A stretch of 64,000 nucleotides of DNA from Ichthyophis bannanicus (Eukaryota; Chordata; Amphibia; Gymnophiona; Ichthyophiidae). The DNA is taken from contig CM066031.1 of assembly GCA_033557465.1 (NCBI GenBank), forward strand, positions 1,442,866,163 to 1,442,930,162. Reading direction: 5' to 3'. Shown here piece after piece: positions 34,575-45,156 of this stretch (positions are counted from its first letter, which is position 1; every line of letters starts with the position of its first letter). A program made the translations under genes and the position numbers. The notes below the pieces were generated by a model. It was given only the letters and a program-made list of their open reading frames with translations. It made no database searches and had not been told where the DNA came from.

Positions 34575-34810
34575 ATCTGCACTCACCTGTCCCCCTACTT
34601 CCAATACCCACATATATGCTCCCATATTCCTGAATATCCATCACACACAAACCCATAACCAACACAATCTTACACTCGCATCCCCCATCCAAATCCACAC
34701 AGTCTTACACCTACTATCACATATACCCCGCCCACACAACTCTCAGCCACACTCAATACACCCCCCCCCCCATTTACACCCCTCAAAACATAAAAATACC
34801 ACCATCTAGA
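34575..34810. repeat. CA-rich simple tract, right flank of DIRS-f
   Basis: C/A-rich low-complexity sequence with a cccccccccc run near 34761, matching in kind the tract at 25731-25970. Confidence 0.7.
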
Positions 34811-35498
34811 AATCTGTTTAAAAGCATTCCTGAAGCCAGGCCTCTCCAGACTTTCCCTACTTGTTAAATCTAGCTATACTACTGATCTTCATCGAAGCTT
34901 GTGCAAGAGATATTGGGCGTCCTAGGCAAACCTTCAGCCTTACACCCCCCTCCCTCTGATAATTCATCTCAACAATCGTCCTACCAGCCCTCCCACACAA
35001 CCCTGTAAAAATGGATGTGATTGGACAACATACTTTTAAATATTACAATTTTCCTTTCATGTATGCGTGGGCCAATCCTCCCTGCAGGTAAAAGAATGTG
35101 CTGAAGGCATTTTGAGTCTGTGTGACTGTCAAGATCTATTGTTTTTCTTTGACTGCTGCTGCTCTTTGTTGCCTCTCCTAAGCTGCTGCCCTAGGAGACA
35201 GCCTAGTCTTGCCTGATGAATGGGTCAGCCCTGTCTTCATTACAGTCTCTAGCAACAAATCTTACAGCTTAATTGTGTCCTGACCAAAAAATATATACTT
35301 TCTTAAATCTATTTTAAATCTGCTACCATTTTGTTTAATGGAGTGTTCCTAGTCCTAATGGGTGACATTTTCAAACAGTTTGCACTAGTATAAAAGATCA
35401 CATATACTTCTCAACTTCTGGGATTTTCAATAGAAAAATATGCAAGGATTAAAAATGCAATCCTGGAGGTAAATTTTTGGCAGCCGATTAATGTGGGT
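34811..35498. other. Spacer between the CA tract and DIRS-g
   Basis: About 690 bp without a recognised gene or element. A ctaggcaaaccttcagcc / ctgccctaggagacagcct pair around 34920 and 35200 may be a degraded retroposon, but I cannot name it. Confidence 0.35.
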
Positions 35499-35995
35499 AA
35501 AGCGTAGTTACTCACCTGTAACAGGTGTTTGCCGGGGACAGCAGGAAAGTCCTCACATATGGGTGATGTCGGCACCGACGGAGTACGCGCGGTAACCTTT
35601 CCCCAGCTTTCAAAGAAAGCCTTTGTGAGATGCATTACGCATCTGTGGTCCCCTTCCTGCCTAAGAGTGCCATCTTACCTCAGTATGATATAGCACAAAG
35701 ATGGCAAAAAAGAAAGGAGAGCAACTCCACAGGAAGGAGGGAGGGTTGTGAGGATTGATTCTTGTCCCCGGAGAACACCTGTTACAGGTGAGTAACTATG
35801 CTTTCTCTGGGAACAAGTACGAAGTTGGTCCTCACATATGGGACTGCCCAGCAACAGGCTACTGAAAAAATCTGTAGGAAAAACCCACGGGTGACCAGAA
35901 AAGGTGAGTCGTGAGAAGCAGCAACTGGGTCGAGAGCGAGGAATCTGAACTCCGATAGCCTGAACATATAGAAGGGCCGGAGGTCAGGAGTTGCC

Positions 35996-36875
35996 TTACA
36001 CCCCAAACAAATGATGGCGTACTGCCTGGCCAAAGGCACTGTCCCGGAGGGACTCCCTCTCCAAGCAGTAATGAGCTGCAAAAGTATGGACTGAGGAACA
36101 GGTGGCAGTTCGGCAGATTTCTAACAAAGGAATGGAGCACAAATTTGCCACAGAGGCCACCATGGCCCAGACACTGCGCGCCGTGACCCGGTGCTCTAGC
36201 GAGAGACCAGCCTGCTCATAGGTGAGGGTGATGCAGTCTGCCACCCACGTGGACAGGGTGTGTTTAGAGACCGCTGCCCCCAATCGACTGGGGTCATATA
36301 AGACAAAGAGCTGAGAAGCTCAGCGGTGGTCCTAGATGCACTGCAGGCAGGAGGCTTACAGTCCAGCGTGTGAAGAACAGCTTCCGCCCTGCTGGAAAGA
36401 GGCCACGGAAAGAAGGTGAAAAGCACCACCTGCTAGTTAAGGTGGAACGGAGACATTACCTTAGGTAGAAGCTTAGGGTGCATGCGGAGCACAACCCTGT
36501 TCCTGTAGAACCTAGTGTATGGCGGGTCCACTCCCAACGTCTGCAGCTCGCTGGCCACTTCCAGGTGGAGTACTTGAGGTGACAGGAGCAGAGAGGCTCA
36601 AAGGGTGGCTCAGTGAGCTTCGAGAGCACCACATTAAAGGTCCCACTCTGCCACTGGAGGGCAGACGGGGGTGTCGACTAGAGGAGGCTACTCAGGAAGC
36701 GAGCCATGAAGGGCTGAGCAGAGAGGGGCTTGTCCTCGATTAGGTGCTGGTGCGCTGCGAGCGCACTAAGGTTCACCCTAATGGAGTTGGGCTTCAGCCT
36801 TGCCTGGGATATGTGAAGCAGGTACTCCAGCACCAGCTGTACTGAGCAGGAGAAGGGGTCTGTCCGCTTCTCCAC
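35996..36875 (-). pseudogene. DIRS-g tyrosine recombinase remnant
   Basis: The core-binding part is at 36678-36875 (EYLLHISQARLKPNSIRVNL). The C-terminal part at 35996-36283 has VSKHTLSTWVADC, then TARSVWAM where active copies have AHxVRA, so both the catalytic His and Arg are changed, and finally AHYCLERESLRDSAFGQAV. The Arg-I region between is frame-broken. Inactive. Confidence 0.75.
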
Positions 36876-36879
36876 GCAT

Positions 36880-38440
36880 CAGACCACGAATCCCATCCAG
36901 TCCTGTCGCTTTGTCTTTTTTTTTGTTTTTTAGTTTAGCTAGTTCCTCACGAACACAGTTTTCTGAAAATCGTTCGAGATCCCCGTCGCTTTTGTTCCTT
37001 TTTGTGGATGTTTGAGGTCCTGCTCCCGGCCCTTTATCTGTGAACACAGACTAGAAATGTTTGTTAAGCAATTCTACTTTATCCTCATTGGTTTCTACAT
37101 ATTCCTCCCCTTCACCCTAGAGTCTGACAATGCTGTACCACTTTGACCCCTTCCTGCTCTCACTAACATACCTGAAAAATGTCTTATCTCCCCATTTTAT
37201 TGCATTGGCTATTTCTTCTTCTATCTGTATCTTTGCTTTCTTGACTACTTTGCTAACTTCTCTAAGTTTTTCCAAATATAGATGCCTGTCTTCCTCTCTC
37301 TGTGATCTCTTATATTTCATGAAGACCTCCCTCTTTTTCTTCACCTTTTCAGCTACTTCTTTTGAGAACAATAATGGCCTCCTTTTCCTTTTATTTACCA
37401 TTCTAACAATAAAGTTGGCTGCCCTTAAAACATCACTTTTCAGGATCTCCTTACTTCTAGATGGCACCGCAGCAGAGATGTGACAATCAACATCCAGCAT
37501 ATTGAGATCATCTATCAGTAGCACTTCCCCTTTCTTGGCAATGCTGAATATGTCTTCTATTAAACCTCCGTCCACTTCTACCTGTGAGGGAGGTCTGTAT
37601 ATCACGCCAATGCAAATGGATTTCTCTTTCCCTCTTTCTAGTTTAACTCACAGTGCCTCCTCTCTCCATTTTAAACCCTATAATTCTATAGCTTTAATAT
37701 TATTCTTTACATATAGTGCCACGCCTCCTCCCCTTCTTCCTACCCTGTCCTTTCGGAATAAGTTATAGCCCGATATAATTACATCAGTCATTGTTGTCCG
37801 TGAACCATGTCTCTGTAACCGCCACTAAATCCAAGTCAGCCTCTCCCATTAAAGCCTCAACATCTGGGATCTTATTTCCCAACCTACGGGCATTTTATAC
37901 ATACCCCTTTCCAGATGTTGCCCCTTTTACCCATCTCTATAGAGGTATTTAATGTTTCACTAACCTGGGGGTTTTCTTCACCCATCTCCAAAGAATTTAG
38001 CTTAAAGCCCTCTTCAGTAGGTCAGCTAGCCTGCTACTGAAAACATGTCAATCCTTCTTGGTCAGATGGACGCCATCTCTGTTCTGAAGTCCTTGGATCA
38101 TCATCCCATGGTCCAGGAAACCAAAACTCTCTCAATGACAGCCATGAATTTATCTCCAGGATGCGAGCTTCTCTGCTTTTACCCTAAATAGGGAGGATTG
38201 AAGAGACCACCACCTGTGCATCTGCCTGCTTCACCCTCTGTCCCAGAGCCATGAAGTTACTTTTGATATGCTCAGAGGGATACCTGGCAGTATCATTTGT
38301 GCCGACATGGATGAGCAACATCGGGTAACAGTCAGTAGGCTTGATGAGTCTCAGCAAACTTATAGGACAGTTAGGCCTTTTGGAAGCCAGAGCACTGACA
38401 GACTTGGTATACCGAGTCCAGCCATCTGTCCACAATAGTT
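36880..38440 (-). mobile_element. CR1-like LINE interior fragment lacking its 3' half
   Basis: On the minus strand an ORF1 esterase piece comes first (38184-38435, MLLIHVGTNDTARYPSEHIK). Next are endonuclease remnants and 37117-37605 (MIYRPPSQVEVDGGLIEDIF, LLIDDLNMLD), the region between endonuclease and RT, then RT start (ELAKLKNKKKDKATGLDGIR) near 36900. The RT core and 3' end are missing, which is the opposite of normal LINE 5' truncation. The subfamily differs from the CR1 in DIRS-f. Confidence 0.7.
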
Positions 38441-39640
38441 ACCAATGTGGGGGTCTCCCACATGCAGAAGAGAAGCTGCTCCAGGATGAGGGGAATGGGC
38501 ATTGTGAGTGTCTTCTTCGAGGAAGGGGGGGGAGCCTCGTACTGGAGGATCTCTAGATCCGCCTTGCGAGGGTCCTCGTCTGACTCAGTGGTGAAGGCGA
38601 GGGCCTTCGCCATATCCCTTATGAAATCGAGGTACGCCACGTCCTTCGGTGGGGATGGGCACCAGGTCTCTGGGGGAGATGGGTCCAAGGGCACATCCCA
38701 TTGGCAGTGGGTGTCCGGGGACTTCTTGTCCTCAGTTTCGCAGTCCGACTTGGGGTCACTGGAGAATATGAGGGCTATCCGGGTCTCAGGGTTGCACCCC
38801 AGCCGCAATGTCCCCAATGCTTTAGTGGCCCTGCACTCAGAACCGAGGGCACAGAGCGGAGAAGACTGTGGCCCCGAGGATCAGGACCAGGACCAATGCA
38901 GAGGTATCTCTCGAGGCTGATGGCGGTCGAGGATTGGTTCGACCTCCAGGGAGTCTCTTGACGTAGAGGGCCCGGTGGTTGGGAGTGATGACCCGGAGGA
39001 ATCAGGCATCAAAGCCCACTGATGGGCCATGAAGGCAGACAAACTGCGCTCCAAGGCCACCATCCTGGCCTTGAAGCCAGATGGCTCCACAGTCTTCGGC
39101 ATGGGCAGAGAACTTCGTGCTTGGCGCCAGCTCCGTCGAAGGGGAGTCCTCAATGAGGATGGCCTCAGGGGTCTGACACTGATCCCGTGACATCGATGGC
39201 TCCCTTCAGGGCAACTTGGTAGGCCTATCTTGGCAGTCACCCTCGGCCTCATGTCGGGGGACTGTGGGTACGGGGCCCATGGGACATCCCCACTTTCCCT
39301 GACTCTTCACCCAACAAGGTTTTCGAGGGCTTCTGGCTCTTCCTAGAGCATTCCTCATGGAGGAAGCTAAGGCTCAAGGCTCCGTGGTCCAGAGGCGGCT
39401 CAGTCTCTGCGAGAGTCCGAGGTCCTGGAGGGGGTCTTGGAATGTGGTCTCATGGACAATTCCAAGGCTGAGTCAGTCTTCTGGAAGATGGACTCATGCT
39501 GCTGCTGATGGCTCTTGAGGGCCTTGGGAATCATCTGCTGGCAGAGACTGCAGACCGAGGGATCATGGTCCAGCCCAAGGCATTGAAGGCAACAGTTGTG
39601 CTGGTCCATGTGTGACATGTGCGCGCAGTGGTTGCACAGC
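38371..39640 (-). pseudogene. DIRS-g gag-like protein remnant
   Basis: The head frame 39400-39618 has DQHNCCLQCLGLDHDPSVCS, matching the CLxCLGPDH cluster of other copies. The core frame 38371-38817 has DFIRDMAKALAFTTESDEDP and ends at a VYQVCQCSGFQKA block, where the CR1 fragment begins. Closest to the DIRS-i gag. The linker between is in several frames. Confidence 0.65.
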
Positions 39641-40069
39641 TTGCAGCCACTGACTGAGGCTATGGTGGGGAAAATGGCCCCTGCGAGGTCAAACTCACTT
39701 GGCCCGGCCTGGAAAAAGGCACAAACCCATGACGGAAAAATAGTAGAGAAAAAATAAAAAAGAACACAAGTACGTGGCGCCGAGGCAAATGGACTAGGAC
39801 TGGTCCGTGACTGGAGAAAGAAAATAAGAGAAAAATTATGCTAACTTTTTCTGGGGGGGGGGGGGGGGAGAACAGACACACGTCCAATGGGCTCCATGGA
39901 AAAAAGGAGACTGAGGCAAGATGGCACCCTTTGGCGGAAAGGGGATCACGTATGCGTGGTGCATCTCCCAAAGGCTTTCTTTGAAAGCTGGTGAGAGGTT
40001 ACTGCACAGGCTCCGTCAGCGCAGACATCACCCATATGCGAGGACTGACTTCCTGTTTGTTCCCGAAGA

Positions 40070-40462
40070 AAATGATTTTTACTCTCATAAATCACTTTGC
40101 AAGTCGTCCTTACCATTATTTGGAATGATAAGTAAATGCTTCTGTTTGTATGTTCTATATCACACATGATTTTTAAAACGTATATCATAGTCTCTTCTCA
40201 GCACTGAAGGGCTTGTGAGGAAGATCACACATGAATCAAAGGGCTTGTTGCGTCACTTTCCCTGCCCAGAAGCAACAGGAATAAAAGATTGACTTGGTTT
40301 CCTCCAACATCCATCTTCCCCATGCCTAACCACAAGACTTTAATCTAAAAACAGCCAGCACTGCTAGCATGGTCACTGTACAAGCAAACATTTAGATCCT
40401 CTAGGTTCCCTGCATAGCTTGCCAGACAGACTCCAACTATATGTGTGCCTGCATTTTCACTA
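40070..40462. other. Spacer, nothing recognised
   Basis: AT-rich, between DIRS-g and the inverted 162 bp repeat. No gene or element seen. Confidence 0.35.
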
Positions 40463-40624
40463 GTGATATACAACAATCCTTTTACTCAATGTATCCCAAA
40501 ACTTCAGACAAACTCACTTTCTGAACTTGTGTTAAATTTTTGTCAGATTTTAAAACTGAAAGCCGCTATAAATCAGCTGCCAACATTAACTGCAGTCTTT
40601 TTAATTATAAAGCATTAAAAAACT
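40463..40624 (+). repeat. 162 bp repeat, left copy of an inverted pair around DIRS-h
   Basis: Starts gtgatatacaacaatcc and ends gcattaaaaaact. The reverse complement, with about one mismatch in eight and the same length, is at 50539-50700. Features shared include acttcagacaaactcactt and gccgctataaatcagctgcc. DIRS-h lies between the two. Family unknown. Confidence 0.85.
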
Positions 40625-40637
40625 AAAATTAAACGGA

Positions 40638-40730
40638 TGGAACTGCAGAAGACAATGTATAATACTGAACAGATTATAAAAGAAAGGAACTGCAGAACAT
40701 GAAGTATAATACTGAGCAGAATATCCCAGT
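40638..40730. repeat. Short imperfect tandem duplication
   Basis: Two units of about 47 bp both start ggaactgcagaa and contain gtataatactga.cag, between the inverted repeat and DIRS-h. Confidence 0.6.
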
Positions 40731-41259
40731 GGGATCACTGAATTTGAAATATTGAAGGGAGGCATATCTATATGGAACCTAAGTGATTATTTAGTTGATA
40801 TGATCTTGATTACAGTACTATCGCCCTAATGCAGACAATATTGTATAATCTCCAGGAACAAGCAGGAATGAGTCTTCACATATGGGTTTCATCGGTACTG
40901 ACGGAGCCTGCGCGGGAACGCTCCCCAGCGTCCAATCAGAAAGCCTTTGGGAGCATCCCACAGTGCCTGCATGCTGCCTTCCCACCTTTCCCAACTGTCT
41001 CTCCTCAGTTCTTTTTCCGCGGAGCCAGCAGGTTGTGTTCCTGTCACCGCAGAAGAATTTTCTTATTTTTTCTTTATTTCTTTTGTGTCGCGCCTGCCTT
41101 CTTCGACGCTCTACCGGTACCGCCGGTCTTTATTCTTGTAAAAAAAAAAAAGAAAAAGAAAAAACTTTTTTCCCCCCTTTTTCTTCAGGTGCACTTGCGT
41201 TTTGGGCCTTAGGCCCAAAACTTTTTTTCCTTAATATGGAAAAGCCTGCCTCAGGATTT

Positions 41260-44200
41260 TTATTTATTTATTACAGTTTTTTATATACCGCGCTATTTAC
41301 AATCAGCGCGGTTCACAGATAAACAAAGACCAGAACAACAGGCTGCTCGGTTTTACATAAAACAGGACGATAAACTTGGATTCGATAAACTTGAATAATA
41401 TGGGGGTAAAACTATATACATAGAAAGTTGGTCTGTTAATTTTGATAACATGAAAGGGATTTATGAGATGTTGCTTGTGGGGAAGCTTTATGTAGGGTAG
41501 TATTTAATGAATAAGTTATGCTTGAGGGCCTTTCTGAATTGGCATATGTTAGTTATGGCATGAATTTCGGGTGGTAGGGAGTTCCAGTGTTTTGGGGCAC
41601 AGAACATGAAGGCTCTGTTCGCTGTTGATCGGCTACACGTTGTTATGGCCTTCGGTGTTATTAGGGTGTTTATTGCTATATGTCTTCTGGATCTTGTTGG
41701 TGGTAGAGTTTGTGTGAGATCAATTATTGCGTTTGCAGATACACCGTGGATGGCCTTGTATGTTAGGACTAGGGTTTTGAATTCGAGTCTGCCTTGTATC
41801 GGGAGCCAGTGAAGCTGTTTGAGGATTGGTGTTACATGATCACTCCTGGCAGCTCCTTGTAGAATCCTTGCAGCAGTATTCATGGCAAGTTGAAGAGAGC
41901 TTAGGGTGGATTGTGGGAGACCTTGTAGAATTGAGTTGGCGAAATCAAAATGCGGCAAAATGAGTGCTTGGAAGATGGTTCTAAAATCATCTGGGTCAAG
42001 TAATGAGCGAAGATGCCTGAGTGTGCGTATTTTGAAGTATACAGCTTTTGTAATATTGTTTACATGTGTTTTCAAATTGAGACGTTGGTCCAGCGTGACT
42101 CCAAGGTATCTTATTGTTTCTTTTGTGGCTAGATCCGCTCCTTTCACACTTATATGTGATGGTGGAATGAAGTTGGGGTCTCGCGTAACAAAGAGAACCT
42201 CAGTTTTCTTGTGTTGGATGCGGAGGTTCTGTGAGAGAAGCCATTCCGATACGGCATTAAAGCAGTTTATTATGGGCAGTAGGTCTAATTGCCTTGTAGA
42301 AAATGGCATATAAAGTAGGATATCATCTGCGTAAATCATACATTTCACGTTGAATGATCTGATGATATTGCAGATAGGCTGCATGTAGATGTTAAACATG
42401 AGAGATGAGAGAGATGACCCTTGTGGTACCCCTTGTTTTTGATGGAAGAGATTTGATTCTCCCGTTGCAGATTTTACATATTGCATTCTGGTGTCTAGGT
42501 ATGATTTACACCATTCCAGAGCTGAACTACCAATGCCTTTTTCCTTCAAACGTGTAATGAGTATCTCGTGATTTACCGAGTCAAAGGCTGCTGCTATATC
42601 TAAGAAGATTAGCACAACGCCTTGGCGGATGTTGTCTATGCTGGTGAGTAAGTTGTTGAGGAGAGTGGTGAGGAGTGTTTCAACTCCATGATGTTCCCTG
42701 AATCCATGTTGACAGTAGTCGAGAGGGGCTGTTGCGTCAATGTGGTCTTGAATTTGGCGTTGCACCTCTTTTTCAAAGATTTTTGCTAGGAGGGGAATGC
42801 TAGCAATAGGCCTGTATGAGTCCGCTCTTTTAGGGTCTAGTTTGGGGTTTTTTAAAAGTGGTCTGATGGATGTGAGCTTTAGTACAGATGGGAAAGATCC
42901 AGTTGTGAAAGAGAGGTTCATGATTCTTGCAATGAATGGACTGAAGACACTTCTAAGATCCTTGATCCAGAAGGCTGGGCAAGGATCGGTTTGAGCGGTG
43001 GAGGTATTGAGTGAGGAGATTGTGTCTTCAACTTGTTTAGCTGAAGGTGCGGACAGAGATGTCAAGGTGATCTGGCAAGTTGATTCTTGGATATCTACTT
43101 TTTGTAGCTCATCCGTCTGTAGAAGTTTAGATTGCAAATAGTCAGCAAATTCTTGTGGTTGAATATCTTGTTTTTGTTCTGATGATGGTTCATTTGATAG
43201 CGATTTTACTAGGCTGAAAAGATCACGGGGTTTATTTATTGATCTTTTGAGCATCTCAGTGTGATACTGCTTCCTCTTGGTTGTGATTGCTTCACGGTGA
43301 GTCTCTAAATAGAGATTGTAAGCTGTGTGATCATCAGCAGCAAGTGATCGGCGCCAGCGTTTTTCGAGTCTTCTCAGGTGCTTAAGAGAGTCTCGCAGAT
43401 CAGGAGAGAACCAAGGGGCAGAGGTTCTTTTCTTTGAGGTGTTATTTTTGTGTGGTTGGATAGAAATGGCATTGAGTCTGCTATTCCAGTCTTCAATTGC
43501 TTCTTCCAGGTTGAGTGTTGTATTGTAGAGGAGTGATTGGGTATTTGTCATTATAAAATCCTTATTGAAGGGCCGAAAGCCTTTTGATGGGGCTCTTGGT
43601 GTGTTGTCAAGATTTCTGTTGTTTTGGTGATGAGTGTTGTCCAAGGGAATTTGTAGGATTATGAGTTTGTGGTCTGACCATGGTACATTAGTGATAGATT
43701 TTATCACATTGCTGTTTTGTGTAGCAACCGATTGTGGGGCGAAAACCATGTCAAGGATGTTTCCTTTGATGTGTGTGGGCTCCATGATTAGTTGATTATA
43801 TCCAAGACTTTCAATGGCGTGGAGGAATGAAGAGGACTGATGTTGCTGCAGTGATGGGAGATTGAAATCTCCCATTATCCAGTTTGGAGTGTTGAAGTTG
43901 CTGGTATTGGCTGCAATGTCAAGTATTGTGGGCAGGTCGTTCTGGGAGCTTGACGGGGTTCTGTAAATCAAGTTGATGGAGCATTGCTTGTTCGTTATGG
44001 TGATAATTTCCAGATTGTCTGAGCTGTAGGAGTTAACTGTATTGAAGAGGAGATCAGATTTAGTGAGTATGAGTGCTCCTCCTCCCTTCTTGTTTTCTCT
44101 GTGAGTTGTGTGTATGGAGAAATTAGGTGGAATGAGTTGGTTTATGAGGACATTATCTTCTTTTGATAGCCAGGTTTCAGTGATCAAGAGTGCGTCAAGA

Positions 44201-45156
44201 TTGTTATGGGTGACTAAATCTTGGATTACAGGCCATTTTTTTCTAATCGAGCGGGCATTTACAAGAGCACATTTTATGCTTTGGGAAGATGAGGAGTCTT
44301 GTTGCTTGGGGTTACTGTTTTGGAGTAATGTGATGTGAATCAGGTGGGAGTGCTGTATGCGAGCTTCCTTAGCTGGATAATGGTAAGAATTATTGAACCA
44401 TTTTTTTCCGTGGTTTTTGAGGATAGGGATTTGACTGGTGGAAGAAGAGTAGGCAGCGGAGGTCTCGATCCAGTCAGAGAGAAGGTACACAGAAAGAAGA
44501 GTGATGAGGTGAGGATACATTTTGGATTTTGTTGATGAGATGTAGATGTCTATGTGAGCTGTATATTATATCAGGTAGGGATATTATTGATGAAGGTACG
44601 GGTAGAGGATGTTGTAATACAATGCAAGCAATTGTAGATTTGTAACAACTGTAGGAATGGAGAATATAGGTTATTAAGGCAAGTGTATCAGGTGGCAGTT
44701 ATAATACAAAGCAGGTTACTGTAACAACTCAGGTAATACAGGCAACTGTAACAAACTGTATGAATGGCTATAGAGTAGGCACAGAGCAGCAGGAGAGTGT
44801 GCTATCAGTGGCACTGACGGCGGTGATATTGAGCTAGAACAGAGGTTAGATTAACTTTATAGATATTAAATACTTGCTGTGCATTTAGACCGAGTATGTG
44901 CTGATGAATGTAGTCTCAGGGTATCACTGATTGCGGGATGTGCGTGGAGCTGTGAGCTTCTTGGACGATTCCTGGGTCATTGGAAGGGCCTTTGCCTAAG
45001 GGCCGAGCCAAAGGGCCCTCTGGCGAGGCCCTCAGGCGCGGGCCCGACAGGCGCGGGCCCGCCTGTCGGCGGCTTGCTTTTTGCTGTTCGGCTCTGCCTC
45101 CCACAGTCCCGATTGGACTGGAGGCTCCTGAGCAGGGGGAAGATGGCTGAACCCTG
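41260..45156 (-). mobile_element. Full-length L2-clade LINE with target-site duplication
   Basis: CTCAGGATTT is present on both sides (41250-41259 and 45157-45166), a 10 bp target duplication in the gag start of DIRS-h. On the minus strand the element has a GC-rich 5' region (about 44990-45156, many ggcccg words), one long ORF, and a 3' end with an accgcgctgattg hairpin and a (TAAA)n tail. Length 3.9 kb. Confidence 0.9.
41488..44520 (-). CDS. L2 ORF2: apurinic-type endonuclease and reverse transcriptase, intact
   Basis: A 1010-codon frame with no stops. The endonuclease is at about residues 80-310: ALVNARSIRKKW, LLITETWL, KKGGGALIL, LIYRTP, WIMGDFNLPS and the catalytic WSDHKLI. RT is at about 530-780: SYRPIASIPLLAKIFEKEV, HGFREHHGVETL, LIFLDIAAAFDSVNHEIL, QKQGVPQGSSLSSLMFNIYM, active site YADDILLYMP, then TIRYLGVTLDQRLN. 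The C-terminus has HWNSLPPEIHAIT. Retrotransposition by target-primed reverse transcription is the known role. All catalytic residues I can check are present. No separate ORF1 is seen, as in many L2 elements. The start at 44520 is chosen as the first ATG of the open frame. Confidence 0.9.
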   Translation of the reverse strand: MYPHLITLLSVYLLSDWIETSAAYSSSTSQIPILKNHGKKWFNNSYHYPAKEARIQHSHLIHITLLQNSNPKQQDSSSSQSIKCALVNARSIRKKWPVIQDLVTHNNLDALLITETWLSKEDNVLINQLIPPNFSIHTTHRENKKGGGALILTKSDLLFNTVNSYSSDNLEIITITNKQCSINLIYRTPSSSQNDLPTILDIAANTSNFNTPNWIMGDFNLPSLQQHQSSSFLHAIESLGYNQLIMEPTHIKGNILDMVFAPQSVATQNSNVIKSITNVPWSDHKLIILQIPLDNTHHQNNRNLDNTPRAPSKGFRPFNKDFIMTNTQSLLYNTTLNLEEAIEDWNSRLNAISIQPHKNNTSKKRTSAPWFSPDLRDSLKHLRRLEKRWRRSLAADDHTAYNLYLETHREAITTKRKQYHTEMLKRSINKPRDLFSLVKSLSNEPSSEQKQDIQPQEFADYLQSKLLQTDELQKVDIQESTCQITLTSLSAPSAKQVEDTISSLNTSTAQTDPCPAFWIKDLRSVFSPFIARIMNLSFTTGSFPSVLKLTSIRPLLKNPKLDPKRADSYRPIASIPLLAKIFEKEVQRQIQDHIDATAPLDYCQHGFREHHGVETLLTTLLNNLLTSIDNIRQGVVLIFLDIAAAFDSVNHEILITRLKEKGIGSSALEWCKSYLDTRMQYVKSATGESNLFHQKQGVPQGSSLSSLMFNIYMQPICNIIRSFNVKCMIYADDILLYMPFSTRQLDLLPIINCFNAVSEWLLSQNLRIQHKKTEVLFVTRDPNFIPPSHISVKGADLATKETIRYLGVTLDQRLNLKTHVNNITKAVYFKIRTLRHLRSLLDPDDFRTIFQALILPHFDFANSILQGLPQSTLSSLQLAMNTAARILQGAARSDHVTPILKQLHWLPIQGRLEFKTLVLTYKAIHGVSANAIIDLTQTLPPTRSRRHIAINTLITPKAITTCSRSTANRAFMFCAPKHWNSLPPEIHAITNICQFRKALKHNLFIKYYPT

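Larger units (their letters stand above)
35499..40069 (-). mobile_element. DIRS-g, group II DIRS with the RT region replaced by CR1 sequence
   Basis: The left terminus aagcgtagttactcacctg (35499) and right terminus (gaggactgacttcctgtttg, to about 40069) are group II ends. An internal complementary region lies at about 35748-35840. On the minus strand: gag (38371-39640), CR1 interior fragment (36880-38440), YR (35996-36875). No DIRS RT or RNase H is present. Poly-G of 14 or more at 39855-39870. Confidence 0.8.
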
